Shown in pieces: positions 1 to 8,417 of a DNA stretch of 64,000 bases. A model generated the notes under the pieces. It searched no databases. It saw only the letters and a list, made by a program, of their open reading frames with translations, and was not told the origin of the DNA. The position numbers and the translations under genes were made by a program. The stretch spans positions 62,001-126,000 of the forward strand of contig JBARNH010000007.1 in assembly GCA_049802875.1 (NCBI GenBank). The letters are read 5' to 3'. The DNA is from Lutacidiplasma sp049802875. Its GTDB lineage: Archaea; Thermoplasmatota; Thermoplasmata; Lutacidiplasmatales; UBA184. Within the stretch, counting starts at the first letter, position 1; every line of letters starts with the position of its first letter.

Positions 1-299
1 AAATCCACCAGTAGATCAAGATCGCTCGATTTCTCTGCCTCGCCGCGCGCTACAGATCCAAAGACGCGAGGGTTTCGGGCGCGGTTCACCTTCAGTGCCT
101 CCTCGAGTTGCGCTCTTACCGGGACGATGATTTCCGATATGCCCAATCCATTTCCACGGCGTACCGGGCGAATCACGGGGGCATCCCAAGATCGGGACTT
201 GCAACGAGGGCAAAGCCTCGGCTCCAGGGTCCGAGGTCTCCAGACAAATCCGCAACGGAAGCAACCCGATAACCCGGACGGGTCGACTCGGTTCGACAT
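1..299 (-). CDS. Zinc-ribbon nucleotidyltransferase-domain protein, C-terminus cut by the window edge
   Basis: Reading starts at the ATG complementary to 297-299 and stays open to base 1, so about 99 residues are present and the rest lies outside. The N-terminus holds a zinc ribbon, CFRCGF near residue 13 and CPRC near residue 30. A MNT-type nucleotidyltransferase motif follows near residues 81-98, GSVARGEAEKSSDLDLLV, with the GS and DxD signature. Zinc ribbon plus nucleotidyltransferase is a known archaeal arrangement, often related to minimal nucleotidyltransferase toxin or antitoxin proteins; the substrate cannot be told from this fragment. A TATA-like box at 322-331 lies about 27 bp upstream of the ATG, which supports a leaderless start. 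Confidence 0.8.
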   Translation of the reverse strand, partial: MSNRVDPSGLSGCFRCGFVWRPRTLEPRLCPRCKSRSWDAPVIRPVRRGNGLGISEIIVPVRAQLEEALKVNRARNPRVFGSVARGEAEKSSDLDLLVD

Positions 300-321
300 C
301 CCAGGCGCCATTCAATACAAA

Positions 322-331
322 GTAAATAATC
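322..331 (-). promoter_or_regulatory. TATA-like box for the left-edge nucleotidyltransferase gene
   Basis: On the minus strand the run ATTATTTACT is centred about 27 bp before the ATG at 299, the expected distance for a leaderless archaeal transcript. Confidence 0.55.
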
Positions 332-423
332 TTACTGTCTGAGTCGATTCCTGATCGCTGGAGTCGGAACAGTCATCGCAACCATTTCCTCCAGAGGCCC
401 ATCCGGGCCCGATCTGCTTCGCA

Positions 424-1122
424 CTACATTCCCAGCCTGGACTTCGCCTCCGCCCAACGAGCGGGGTCGACTTTGGCGGCGGCAAGCTCCGTTACCGCCT
501 TCGCCACGGGAGGCGGCGCAGTCTCGCGCACTGAACCGACGAAGTCGCTGAGCTCGCTCACGTTCAACGAAGGGAGCATGTAGCTCAAGATTGCCATCAT
601 TCTCTCCGGCGGCAACCCACCGATGATCTGGCGCGCCATCGCGACGATTTCGGGGTCGGTGAAGTGTTGCTGCATGAGCGGCATCAACTCCGTTTCTTCC
701 CGGTTCATGTGAGTGAGATACGCCGCGAAGAGCTCGTTCGCGGCAGCGTTCAGGCGAGCTCCGGCCACGACTCTCTCGTCGGCGGAGCCCATCGCCAGAA
801 TCTGATGGGCTGACTTTGTGAGCTCCAACTCGCGCCGAGTGAGCTCGTGGTGGTCAGCGATCAGAGTTGCCGTGAGAGCCCCAGCGACCTTGTCGCTATG
901 ATTGAAAATCGACTTTTCCTCGTCGGTGGCATGATGACTGAAGATACACAGGATACATCCGGCGCTCTGACCCGCAGCGAAGTCGTACTCGAGGTCGGAG
1001 GTCAGCGCCTTCGTCGTAGCCAGATTTCCAAAGTCGTTAGTCTGAAGTCGACCCGAGAGGTTGTAGATCATCGCTCGGAGAGCCTTATGAATCGAAGTGA
1101 ACAGATCCTCTTTCGTCTCCAT
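424..1122 (-). CDS. Hemerythrin HHE-domain protein
   Basis: A 232-residue protein. The ATG at 1122 was chosen because a GGAGGGAGG-like ribosome site sits just upstream and the family alignment begins with KEDLFTSIHKALRAM. The four-helix hemerythrin pattern is visible: H in the first helix (SIHKALR), HH in FSHHATDEEKSIF, HH in ADHHELTRRE, and HMNREE-E in the last helix. These supply the His/Glu ligands of a non-haem di-iron centre. Hemerythrin-like proteins bind O2 or NO or sense iron or redox state; which applies here is unknown. The gene is monocistronic and cytoplasmic (no signal peptide). Its 3' end is about 125 bp from the left-edge gene. Confidence 0.88.
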   Translation of the reverse strand: METKEDLFTSIHKALRAMIYNLSGRLQTNDFGNLATTKALTSDLEYDFAAGQSAGCILCIFSHHATDEEKSIFNHSDKVAGALTATLIADHHELTRRELELTKSAHQILAMGSADERVVAGARLNAAANELFAAYLTHMNREETELMPLMQQHFTDPEIVAMARQIIGGLPPERMMAILSYMLPSLNVSELSDFVGSVRETAPPPVAKAVTELAAAKVDPARWAEAKSRLGM

Positions 1123-1181
1123 GACTTTCCCGCCTCCCTCCAACAGGGCGCCTCTACTTGGAATTAGCCGTCCGTGCCCAG

Positions 1182-1203
1182 GGTTGCAATCGTCAGTCAA
1201 CGC
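1182..1203. repeat. Decayed copy of the 22-bp intergenic dyad
   Basis: GGTTGCAA-TCGTCA-GTCAACGC lies between the hemerythrin and GNAT genes. The left arm matches 7 of 8 consensus bases, the right arm only about half. It is listed because its position fits the family. Confidence 0.3.
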
Positions 1204-1400
1204 GGTCGCGTGGTGACGGCGCCCACAAGTACGGCGTGGCCCCGTCAGGTATCTTCGGCCGATCGTCCGCAGAGTCGGGGGACGCTTTGCTTGAACTACG
1301 AGACGCACCTGCGGCGGCTTCGGGCCCACCCGCGCCCGTCTCTCGTGAAGTCCATTTGGCAGTGCCCGTTGGAGGCATGGGTTGCGCTCGCGGGGGCAAT

Positions 1401-1865
1401 TTACGGGACGAGCACTTTGGCCATTACGACGTTCGTCTCAGCGTAACCGAGCTTGACGTAGAGCTTCCTCGCCCCCAGATTGTCGCCGAAGACATGAAGG
1501 GAGATTTTCCGAATTCCCTTTTCCTTCGCGACCTGCTCGAGCACTCGCATGGCATCCTCAGCAAATCCTCGTCTACGAAAAGAGTCGAAGATCTCCAGGT
1601 CGTACACGAACCCGCCGCGTGGCTCGCTCGCCAGCCAGATAACCCCGACCTTGTCCTCGGAAGGACCCCCGCGAATAGTGAAAAGGAAGTGATTCGGTGT
1701 GTTCAACCCCGCAGTAAGCATCCCGTTGACTTCACTCCGGGCCCTAGCCAGTCCTTCCTCGGCCGTCCATCTCCCTGTGCGTATGTGGTCTTCCGCATAG
1801 TTGCGGGTCAATTGTTCAAGGTACGGCCCGAAATCCGACGGATCCATTGGGACGAGTCGAACCAT
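1401..1865 (-). CDS. GNAT-family N-acetyltransferase
   Basis: A 154-residue GNAT protein that would transfer an acetyl group from acetyl-CoA to an unknown amine. Motif C/D strands are seen in KVGVIWLASEP. The acetyl-CoA-binding loop of motif A is YDLEIFDSFRRRGFAEDAM near residues 88-106 (RRRGFA replaces the usual RGxGxG/A). Motif B is HVFGDNLGARKLYVKLGY near residues 124-141. The start MVRLVPMD at 1865 gives the normal GNAT length; in-frame sequence further upstream is not GNAT-like. Cytoplasmic, single gene. Confidence 0.87.
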   Translation of the reverse strand: MVRLVPMDPSDFGPYLEQLTRNYAEDHIRTGRWTAEEGLARARSEVNGMLTAGLNTPNHFLFTIRGGPSEDKVGVIWLASEPRGGFVYDLEIFDSFRRRGFAEDAMRVLEQVAKEKGIRKISLHVFGDNLGARKLYVKLGYAETNVVMAKVLVP

Positions 1866-2213
1866 GGAGGGTTCAGCACAGGCACATATTGAATCCTCAC
1901 CCCCCGCCCGCTTGCGAACTGACGCTGATTGTAGCGAACCAGTCCCTGCCCCATTGCTCCCCATTGGTCCACCGCCCCCCCGAGGAAGGAGGATATCTGA
2001 CCCTGCTCCGGATCTCACAAGAGATAGGAAGTGTAGTTCAGAGAGTCTGGGTGTGAGGTAGTTGCAACCACCATCAGTCAGACTATTCGTCGCGCCACAG
2101 GCGCAACTGTCGTTACGCCTGTCACTGCCCGCAGACCCTCGGGGGTTGGCGTATGGGGACCTGCACGCCAGCGCCCGTGGGTTGGTGGAGCCTTGCGCCT
2201 CCTGGACAATCCG

Positions 2214-2235
2214 GCTGCAATGACCCAATTGTAGC
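2214..2235. repeat. Decayed intergenic dyad-like hairpin
   Basis: GCTGCAAT-GACCCA-ATTGTAGC has 8-base arms with one G-T wobble and lies between two GNAT genes. The distance between CAA and TTG is 8 rather than the family's 6, so it is at best a divergent relative. Confidence 0.3.
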
Positions 2236-2243
2236 TTGGGACC

Positions 2244-3065
2244 CTACCAGCGGACTTCGAAATTGCGTACGGGGCCCACGACCCTGAAGCCATGCCGTTT
2301 GAGAATCGGTCCCGAAGTACCGATGCGAGCCGTCACAAGGGCGATCTCGGCTCCCTGTCGGACCGCCTCCTCGCATCTCGCGCGAACAAGGGCCCCATAG
2401 GCACCGAGCTTCCGGTACGCGGGAAGGATGCCAGATCCCCAGAAGCGGGCGACGGGGCCTACGACCTCCAGCCCGCCGTGCCCTATCGGCGTCGATTCTT
2501 TCCATACCACGTAGCGGCCCGAGTGGCCGGTTTCGGCCGCACGCTTACGAAACTCTGCCTCCAAACCTTTTCGCGTCTCCGCGGGTGGGTCGGGGTTGTC
2601 CCAGATTGGAGCGTTGAGCCCGACGAACGCCGCGTAATCTGCGCTGCTCTTCGCCTCTCTTGCCGAGATTTCGGCGGGAAGGCGGAACTCAGGGAGCCGG
2701 GCTCGACCGGACTCGTCGCGGAGGTCGTAGACGAGTACTTCCACGTCATCGAGTGCTGAGTACCCCCTCCGGATAAGGCGTTCCCCCAGGTCGAGCGGCC
2801 AAGCGGTCGGCAGGATTTGGAATCGAGCGCCGGTAGCGTGGTTCGAGCGGGCCAGACCTTCCGCTTCGTCCAAAGCAGCGTCGACTTTCTCCGGATCCTC
2901 GACCAGAAAACCGTACACCGTAGTCATGCTGTACGATCCCGGTGTGACAATCAGGTCGAACCGGTCGGTCGCAAACCGACGCGCCGACGGGGGGACCCAG
3001 CGCCATTCATGCACGGCTCCCCAAACCCGTTCGTCGCCCCAAGCGATCTTGCCAGGATTCTCCAT
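2244..3065 (-). CDS. Two-domain GNAT-family N-acetyltransferase
   Basis: A 273-residue protein with two GNAT-like halves. The C-terminal half carries the recognisable fold: GHGGLEVVGPVARFWGSGILPAYRKLGAYGALVRARCEEA with the acetyl-CoA loop near residues 218-230, then LVTARIGTSGPILKRHGFRVVG, typical of the last GNAT helix and strand. The N-terminal half (FDLIVTPGSYSMTTVYGFLVED) is a weaker lobe. ATG at 3065 was preferred to an in-frame TTG three codons upstream. Substrate unknown. It lies next to another GNAT gene in the same orientation but is separated by about 380 bp, so no operon is implied. Confidence 0.85.
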   Translation of the reverse strand: MENPGKIAWGDERVWGAVHEWRWVPPSARRFATDRFDLIVTPGSYSMTTVYGFLVEDPEKVDAALDEAEGLARSNHATGARFQILPTAWPLDLGERLIRRGYSALDDVEVLVYDLRDESGRARLPEFRLPAEISAREAKSSADYAAFVGLNAPIWDNPDPPAETRKGLEAEFRKRAAETGHSGRYVVWKESTPIGHGGLEVVGPVARFWGSGILPAYRKLGAYGALVRARCEEAVRQGAEIALVTARIGTSGPILKRHGFRVVGPVRNFEVRW

Positions 3066-3156
3066 CTCACTCAAGAGACAAGGATCAGGCAGAAGTCCTC
3101 TTCGATGCGTCCGGAGACGAGTTTGAGATCCTGATATCCAGTCCTTCCGGATTTAT

Positions 3157-3178
3157 AGGCGCAATCGACCTTGCACCG
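3157..3178. repeat. 22-bp intergenic dyad, copy 1
   Basis: AGGCGCAA-TCGACC-TTGCACCG, 13 of 16 arm bases as consensus, in the divergent gap between the GNAT gene and the NTF2-like gene. Confidence 0.6.
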
Positions 3179-3325
3179 GCGCCTGACGCCTCCGCTTTCA
3201 GAGCCACCGGATCTTTCTGGCGAATAGCGAGGGGTCTTGAGTGCTCTATATCAGGCAACGCACATACCGCGATAACGGCGCCCAGGGTCAGCCGCTCGGA
3301 CACCGACGATCGAGCAATCCGAAAG

Positions 3326-3709
3326 GTGGTGCTGGACTACGTTCTATCCTGGTACACGTGGGATCCAGCAAGATTCAAGAGAGCATTGCACCCCAGGCTC
3401 GCGAAGCGCATGCTGTGGCCTGACAAGAACAGTCGTCGGAGCACACTGATTGAATATCGAATCCCGGGCATGGTGCGGATGCTGAAGGGGCCGCTCTTTG
3501 GCACAGCCCGCCCCCGATCTCGGGAAGATCGCATGAAGGGTGCCTCGCGCTGGAACGGTTATATCAAAATCCTCGATTGCTCCGACGATATTTGCACCGT
3601 CAAGACAAGGGCCATCTGGGGAATTGACTACATCCACCTGGCCAAATGGAACGGAAAGTGGAAGATCATCAATGTTCTTTGGAAGTACGTTCCGGAGCTT
3701 GACGGATAG
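3326..3709 (+). CDS. NTF2-like / lumazine-binding-like protein
   Basis: About 127 residues of the SnoaL/NTF2 superfamily, resembling the Lumazine_bd_2 group: LDYVLSWYTWDPARFKRALHP at the start, and IDYIHLAKWNGKWKIINVLWKY at the end, which forms the closing strands. Members often act as small-molecule binding cones, and function here is unknown. The GTG at 3326 is the first good start, but upstream in-frame codons read TDDRAIRKV, which also fits the family's first helix. The true N-terminus may therefore lie a few residues upstream with an unrecognised start. A 205-bp gap separates it from the following reductase gene. Confidence 0.8.
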   Translation: MVLDYVLSWYTWDPARFKRALHPRLAKRMLWPDKNSRRSTLIEYRIPGMVRMLKGPLFGTARPRSREDRMKGASRWNGYIKILDCSDDICTVKTRAIWGIDYIHLAKWNGKWKIINVLWKYVPELDG

Positions 3710-3737
3710 CTAGGCTGAGATCGACCCAGCGGAACGT

Positions 3738-3759
3738 AGCTGCAACAGTCAACGCACCC
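3738..3759. repeat. Degenerate 22-bp intergenic dyad
   Basis: AGCTGCAA-CAGTCA-ACGCACCC lies about 30 bp after the NTF2-like gene; both arms are recognisable and the spacer is 6 nt, but the inner bases no longer pair. Confidence 0.4.
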
Positions 3760-3914
3760 ACTCTGAATGACGGCTGATGCAACCGTGCGATCTGCCAGGC
3801 GAGGCCCGGGATGGAACGAAGTTGGGCGAGCGGATTGGAGTCTCCCGGGTTGGAAGACTGTGAACTGGATCCGTCCCCGGCGGTCCATATATGCCGTTGG
3901 GGAGTTGCGAGAGC

Positions 3915-4820
3915 ATGTCGGGTTCCCCCGCGACAGAGGAGAAGCGACCCGTTCTTCAGGTAGGAGCTACCGGTCACCTCGGCCGACTGATACTTGGCGA
4001 GCTGACCGCGCGGGGAAAGCGAGTGCGCGTCCTCGTGCGCCCCGGCAGCGACGTCTCCAAGCTTCCGAACGGAGTCGAGGTTGTTCGAGGGGACCTCCTC
4101 GAGCCGGGGTCGCTGGAGAAGGCGACGGAGGGCGTCTCGGCAGTCGTGACATCCGCCATTGGATACTCGCAGCGGCGGGAGGGAGACTCGCTCCGGACGG
4201 ACACCGAGGGCAACCGGAACCTCGTGGATGCGGCGCAGCGGGCGCGCGTTCCCCGATTCGTGTTGCTAAGCATCCTAGCGTGCGACCAGGCCCCCGATGT
4301 GCCGCACTTCTGGGCCAAGAAGGAGACGGAGGATTACCTCACCAAGCAAGGCGTGCCGTTCGTCGCGCTGAGACCCGGGGCATTTCTCTACGCGCCGGAT
4401 GGTGGCTACGGACAGATGATCCGTCAGGGGATTGTGCACGGCCAGGTCATCGGAATGACCCCGGAGGGGATCCGCATCACGTACATTGCACCGAGCGAAG
4501 TGGCTCGGGCGATTGCGATGGCGGTGGACGCGCCCGGCGCCTTAGGACAGAGGATCGATCTTGGATCAGACCGTCCCCTATCTGGTCCGGAGTACGCGGT
4601 CTTGATCGGCAAGGTACTCGGTCGCCCGATGCAGATGGGCCAGATGCCGCCGAGTCGCGGCCCGCGCAACGACGACATGATGGCGATGGTCCGATTCTTC
4701 CAGACGGGGAAGTACGTGGCCGACACCCGTCGTCAGGCCGAGCTGTTCGGACCCGTTCCGAAGGTCGAGGCGGCCGCTCGCGCGATGCTCGAGGGTCTCG
4801 GGTTCGCTCCCACGAATTGA
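3915..4820 (+). CDS. NmrA-type atypical SDR, NAD(P)-binding reductase-like protein
   Basis: A 301-residue atypical short-chain dehydrogenase. A Rossmann dinucleotide motif VGATGHLGRLILGEL occurs near residues 16-30 (GxTGxxG), followed by RVRVLVRPGSD, the NADP-type loop, GDLLEPGSL and the strand FVLLSILAC. The YxxxK catalytic pair of classical SDRs is replaced by FWAKKETEDYL, as in NmrA/YbjT proteins, which bind NAD(P) as redox sensors or reduce quinones and ubiquinone-like compounds. Start: ATG at 3915 (MSGSPATEEK) was preferred to 3891 because the upstream eight residues are not conserved-looking. No operon partner. Confidence 0.87.
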   Translation: MSGSPATEEKRPVLQVGATGHLGRLILGELTARGKRVRVLVRPGSDVSKLPNGVEVVRGDLLEPGSLEKATEGVSAVVTSAIGYSQRREGDSLRTDTEGNRNLVDAAQRARVPRFVLLSILACDQAPDVPHFWAKKETEDYLTKQGVPFVALRPGAFLYAPDGGYGQMIRQGIVHGQVIGMTPEGIRITYIAPSEVARAIAMAVDAPGALGQRIDLGSDRPLSGPEYAVLIGKVLGRPMQMGQMPPSRGPRNDDMMAMVRFFQTGKYVADTRRQAELFGPVPKVEAAARAMLEGLGFAPTN

Positions 4821-5212
4821 CCGCGGAGCAGCGACCCGCCGGTCCTCGAATCTGTTTCACCACCGGACTCGGAGCCCGGCACCTCGACCCGTGGGACTCC
4901 TCAACTGAGATGTCCGGCATGTAGCGACCCCTTCGGGCAGTGCGACGAGACTTGGCGGCCCCCGTCCGGAGCAGAACCAACCGCAAGCCGATCGGAAACA
5001 AGCCGCTCGACGGCGAGGTTTACCTGGACAGTCTCGTTGTTCCGAGTGCCGCGTGCTGGTGTTGAACTACTATGGCTCCGGGAAATGCGACTCCGGTACG
5101 CGCGCCGGGCTCGACGCCGACCTCGATGCCCTTCCCGGAAAGCTGATGCTCCTGGCGTTGAGGCGATGGGCGCAACACTCACTGCAGCCACCGCCATCGC
5201 GGCGACCGTCCG
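4821..5212. other. Convergent intergenic gap with no recognisable gene
   Basis: A 392-bp stretch between the 3' ends of the NmrA-type gene and the hydrolase-cyclase gene. No reading frame resembles a protein family, and no hairpin terminator is obvious. The only item noted is a degenerate dyad copy at 5168-5189. Confidence 0.6.
5168..5189. repeat. Degenerate 22-bp intergenic dyad
   Basis: GGGCGCAA-CACTCA-CTGCAGCC in a convergent gap, with spacer 6 and 7 of 8 left-arm bases retained. Confidence 0.4.
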
Positions 5213-6562
5213 CTAGGGCGCCTCCACCGAGTACATCCGCCACTCCCCTTCCAAGCCTTTCAGGCTTCGCATCCCACGATCCGAGAACCGCACGTCAGAG
5301 CCGACGGAGAGGTCCCGGACGGTGCCGGAAACCAGGACTTCACCGTCAGCGGCCTCCCGGCTGACCCGGGCGGCGATGTGCACGGCTATGCCCTGAACAT
5401 CCCCATCCTTGAGGACGCACTCGCCTGTGTGGAGACCGGTGCGGATTTCCAATCCGGCCTTCCGAGCTTGGTCTCGGAGCGTGCACGCGCACCGAACAGC
5501 CCGGGTTGGGCCGTCGAAGATCGCGAGGATCCCGTCGCCGGTCGTCTTTATCGTCCTGCCTTGGAAGCGGGCGGTTTCGGTGCGCGCATCCTCCAGGAAT
5601 CGGTTGAGCAGATCGCCCCAAGCCCGATCCCCCAGGTTGGCCGCCCGACGCGTCGACTCGACTACGTCCGTAAAGAGGACGGTGGTCAGGACGCGGTCGG
5701 TCTCGGGGACGTCCGACAAGCCCCGAAGGAAATGGTGGATCTCGTCGAAGACAACCTTCGTCTGCTCGGAGGAGAGCCAGAAGAGATGGTCCTGGCCGGG
5801 CGTTTCCACTAGTTGTGCACCCGGGATGTGAGCGGCCAGGTACCGTCCGTGCTCCAAGCTCACGGCTCGGTCGCCTTTGCAGTGCAGAATGAGCGTCGGT
5901 ACGTGCACGGCCCCGAGTACGGGCCGCACGTCGATCTCCATGTTCATCCGGGCGAGCGCCTCCCCGGACGCGGGGGAGCCACCGTTTCGCACCAGTCGAC
6001 CCAACCACCGCTTGAATTCGGCATCATCCATCCGACTGGGAGCAATCTCCGAAGTCAGCCGGTCGATATGGGCTGGAGACCCCCATTCCCCACGATCCCT
6101 CCGAATGGCGCTCTCCCACTGTTCTCGGGTGGGAGCCCATGGACACTCCGCTGACCAGACCCCTGTGGCGAGCCCACTCATCAGGATCAGCGCGCGAGTT
6201 CGTTCCGGATAGGTGGCGGCGAATAGTATCGCCACAGAAGCGGCGTCCCGAGCCGCGACGAGGATGGCCCGCTTGGAGTCGACCGCGTCCAGAACTGCGC
6301 GACCGTCGTCCATGCGCTGTTCGAGAGTGGCTACGCCGACGTCTCGGTCGGACAAGCCGGTTCCCCGCTTGTCGAATACGATCAGTCGCCCGAGAGAGGC
6401 GAGGGCCTGGTGGTAGCGAGCATTCAGGGGATGGTCCCAAGCAACCTCCAGATGGTAGACGCCGCTGCGGGCGAGAAGAAAGTCAACCGGGCCAGTTCCG
6501 AGGACCTGGTAGGCGATATTGACCTCCCCACTCGTCGCGTACTTCACCTCGGGCTGTTCCAT
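5213..6562 (-). CDS. Alpha/beta-hydrolase-like domain fused to a class III adenylate/guanylate cyclase
   Basis: A 449-residue fusion. Residues ~10-280 form an alpha/beta-hydrolase fold (FDKRGTGLSD, then ILHCKGDRAVSLEHG and GQDHLFW with the usual His). The nucleophile elbow, normally GxSxG, reads AARDA near residues 103-107, so the catalytic Ser is missing and this half is probably a ligand sensor. Residues ~300-445 are a class III nucleotidyl cyclase: TTVLFTDVVEST with the first metal Asp, TIKTTGDGILAIFDG with the second, GLEIRTGLHTGECV and IAVHIAARVSREA. It would make cAMP or cGMP in the cytoplasm. Bacterial proteins of this architecture are common. Start MEQPEVKYATSGEVNIAYQ at 6562 matches them; an ATG at 6589 is the alternative. 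Confidence 0.88.
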   Translation of the reverse strand: MEQPEVKYATSGEVNIAYQVLGTGPVDFLLARSGVYHLEVAWDHPLNARYHQALASLGRLIVFDKRGTGLSDRDVGVATLEQRMDDGRAVLDAVDSKRAILVAARDAASVAILFAATYPERTRALILMSGLATGVWSAECPWAPTREQWESAIRRDRGEWGSPAHIDRLTSEIAPSRMDDAEFKRWLGRLVRNGGSPASGEALARMNMEIDVRPVLGAVHVPTLILHCKGDRAVSLEHGRYLAAHIPGAQLVETPGQDHLFWLSSEQTKVVFDEIHHFLRGLSDVPETDRVLTTVLFTDVVESTRRAANLGDRAWGDLLNRFLEDARTETARFQGRTIKTTGDGILAIFDGPTRAVRCACTLRDQARKAGLEIRTGLHTGECVLKDGDVQGIAVHIAARVSREAADGEVLVSGTVRDLSVGSDVRFSDRGMRSLKGLEGEWRMYSVEAP

Positions 6563-6745
6563 GGAAAGGGAGGCGTTCGGGACAGGCATTCCCGACCAAT
6601 TTAATTGTAGGTCGGTCTGAACTTGGTGGCGGGCGGATGCGAGGGTCCACCCATGGCCGATTCCGGAACGAAGTGGGACGCGGAGATCGGTCGGTCTGAC
6701 CGTGGCTGAGCGTACGCGGGGCCGCCCCCCGACACCGAGCGTAGC

Positions 6746-8122
6746 CTATCGGGCGGGTTGGATGTTCTGGTTGACGTGGAAAAAGTTCTTCGGGTCGAAC
6801 TTCTGTTTTAGCGACGCCAATCGCTTGTAGTTTTCGCCGTAGGTCGCCTTGACGCGATCCTGCCCCTCGTCCATCATCATGTTCACGTACGCTCCCCCCA
6901 TAGAGAACGGGTGGAGGGCCTCCCAGTAGCCCACGGTCCAGTCCCGGATCCTGTTGGCATTCGCCGGGTCCGGGTCGACGCCGATGATCGTCTCGGCCCA
7001 GCGAGCGTCGCGGTACGCCCACGGAGTGGCGCGCTTTCCGATCTTGGACGCAGCCCCGTCAATCGGGTAGAGGTGCATCGAGGATTGCATCGTCGGGGTT
7101 TTCGAGCCGTGCTGAACGTGCTGCGCAATCGCCTCGTCGCTCAACTCCTTGACAAAGTCCGCCCGCCAGTACCACTGGTGGCCGGGAGGGTAGAGCCCGT
7201 CGAAAGCGCTCTGCAGCGCGGGGAAGGGCGCAGAGTGGAGACCCCAGAGGGCTGGCGCTCCCACTTTCCGGAACGGGGCGAGCAGCCGTTCGGCCTTCTC
7301 GAGAGAGCCGAGGTAGCACCAAACCACGCCGCACATTTTCTTCCCGTGCAGAGACTCCGGAAACGGGGGGGCGGGGGGGACTGTGAGGAAAGCAAAGAAT
7401 CCGTTCAGTTCTTCGGGAGCCTTTGGGATGAACTCGCGGTAGAACCGAAGGACCTCTCCCGCCTGGTCGATCGGCCACAGGACCGGACCGGCAGCGACGG
7501 TGTCGACCGGGTGGAGACGTAACGAGAACGATGTCACGACACCGAAGTTTCCCCCACCGCCACGGACGGCCCAGAAGAGGTCGGCGTGATGGTCCGAGTC
7601 GGCCGTGACAAAGCTGCCGTCAGCCAAGACGACGTCCACCTCGAGCAGATTGTCGATCGTAAGACCATGCTTGCGCGTTAGGTGGCCGAGGCCCCCGCCA
7701 AGCGTGAGACCACCAACGCCGGTGGTCGAAATCACTCCCGCCGGCGTAGCCATTCCGAAGGCGTGTGTCGCGTGATCCACGTCCCCCCACTGACAGCCAC
7801 CGGCGGCTTGGACAGTACGAGCGGTCGGGTCCACGCGAACGCCCCGCATGAGGGAGAGGTCGATCATCAGCCCGTTGTCGACACTCGCCAGCCCGCCGCC
7901 GTTGTGGCCAGCGCCTCGCACGGCCACTTCGAGGCCGGTCTCATGCCCGAACTTGACGGCAGAGATCACGTCGGCAACATCTCGGCATCGAGCAATGACG
8001 GCGGGTCGCTTGTCAATCATGGCATTGTACAGCTTTCGCGTCTCCTCGTACTCGAGACTCGTCGGCGTGATCACGGGCCCGCGGAGGCTGCTCTGCAGGT
8101 TCGTCACTGCAGCCGGATCCAT
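6746..8122 (-). CDS. FAD-linked oxidase, berberine-bridge-enzyme (BBE) type
   Basis: A 458-residue FAD-binding PCMH oxidase with a C-terminal BBE segment. The flavin-binding region shows VRGAGHNGGGLASVD near residues 72-86, whose His is the usual 8-alpha-histidyl-FAD attachment site. The second attachment Cys of bicovalent enzymes is absent (ISTTGVGGLTLGGGLG), so mono-covalent FAD is predicted. The C-terminus YKRLASLKQKFDPKNFFHVNQNI is the BBE motif. Relatives oxidise 6-hydroxynicotine, sugars or alkaloid-like alcohols and amines with O2; the substrate is not evident. Start MDPAAVTNLQ at 8122 removes an unrelated 80-residue in-frame lead. No signal peptide. Confidence 0.9.
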   Translation of the reverse strand: MDPAAVTNLQSSLRGPVITPTSLEYEETRKLYNAMIDKRPAVIARCRDVADVISAVKFGHETGLEVAVRGAGHNGGGLASVDNGLMIDLSLMRGVRVDPTARTVQAAGGCQWGDVDHATHAFGMATPAGVISTTGVGGLTLGGGLGHLTRKHGLTIDNLLEVDVVLADGSFVTADSDHHADLFWAVRGGGGNFGVVTSFSLRLHPVDTVAAGPVLWPIDQAGEVLRFYREFIPKAPEELNGFFAFLTVPPAPPFPESLHGKKMCGVVWCYLGSLEKAERLLAPFRKVGAPALWGLHSAPFPALQSAFDGLYPPGHQWYWRADFVKELSDEAIAQHVQHGSKTPTMQSSMHLYPIDGAASKIGKRATPWAYRDARWAETIIGVDPDPANANRIRDWTVGYWEALHPFSMGGAYVNMMMDEGQDRVKATYGENYKRLASLKQKFDPKNFFHVNQNIQPAR

Positions 8123-8205
8123 CGAGGGCCCCAAGAGCGGGAGGGGCACTTGATACCTTGGGTTACATCCGGCACTATTCGGACTCCGGAGGTTCGCGGC
8201 GCGGT

Positions 8206-8227
8206 GTCTGCAATGGTCATTGCACTT
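8206..8227. repeat. 22-bp intergenic dyad, copy 2
   Basis: GTCTGCAA-TGGTCA-TTGCACTT, 12 of 16 consensus bases, with a perfect 16-bp internal palindrome (TGCAATG-GT-CATTGCA) between the BBE oxidase start and the next gene's stop. Confidence 0.55.
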
Positions 8228-8417
8228 CAGCCCACTTTCGCCGAGAGGGGTAGACCAGTCATTGCTCTGGGTATCCTCGCAGCGGCGTCGGTCGATCGGA
8301 TGCGACCTCCAGTTCGTTTGGTGTTGTCCAACTCGAGGGTTTGGTATTCTAGATGCGTTCAATTCCGAGAGCGACTCCGAAAGCGAGGATGTCGTTGGGC
8401 ACGGAGGTCAACGCATC

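Noticed and set aside
1158..1892. Plus-strand frame antisense to a GNAT gene
   Set aside because: Low-complexity Pro/Arg composition; the GNAT protein on the other strand has clear acetyltransferase motifs.
3767..4924. A 385-residue plus-strand frame overlapping the NmrA-type gene
   Set aside because: Arg/Gly-rich frame-shifted reading of the NmrA-type gene, with no recognisable motif.
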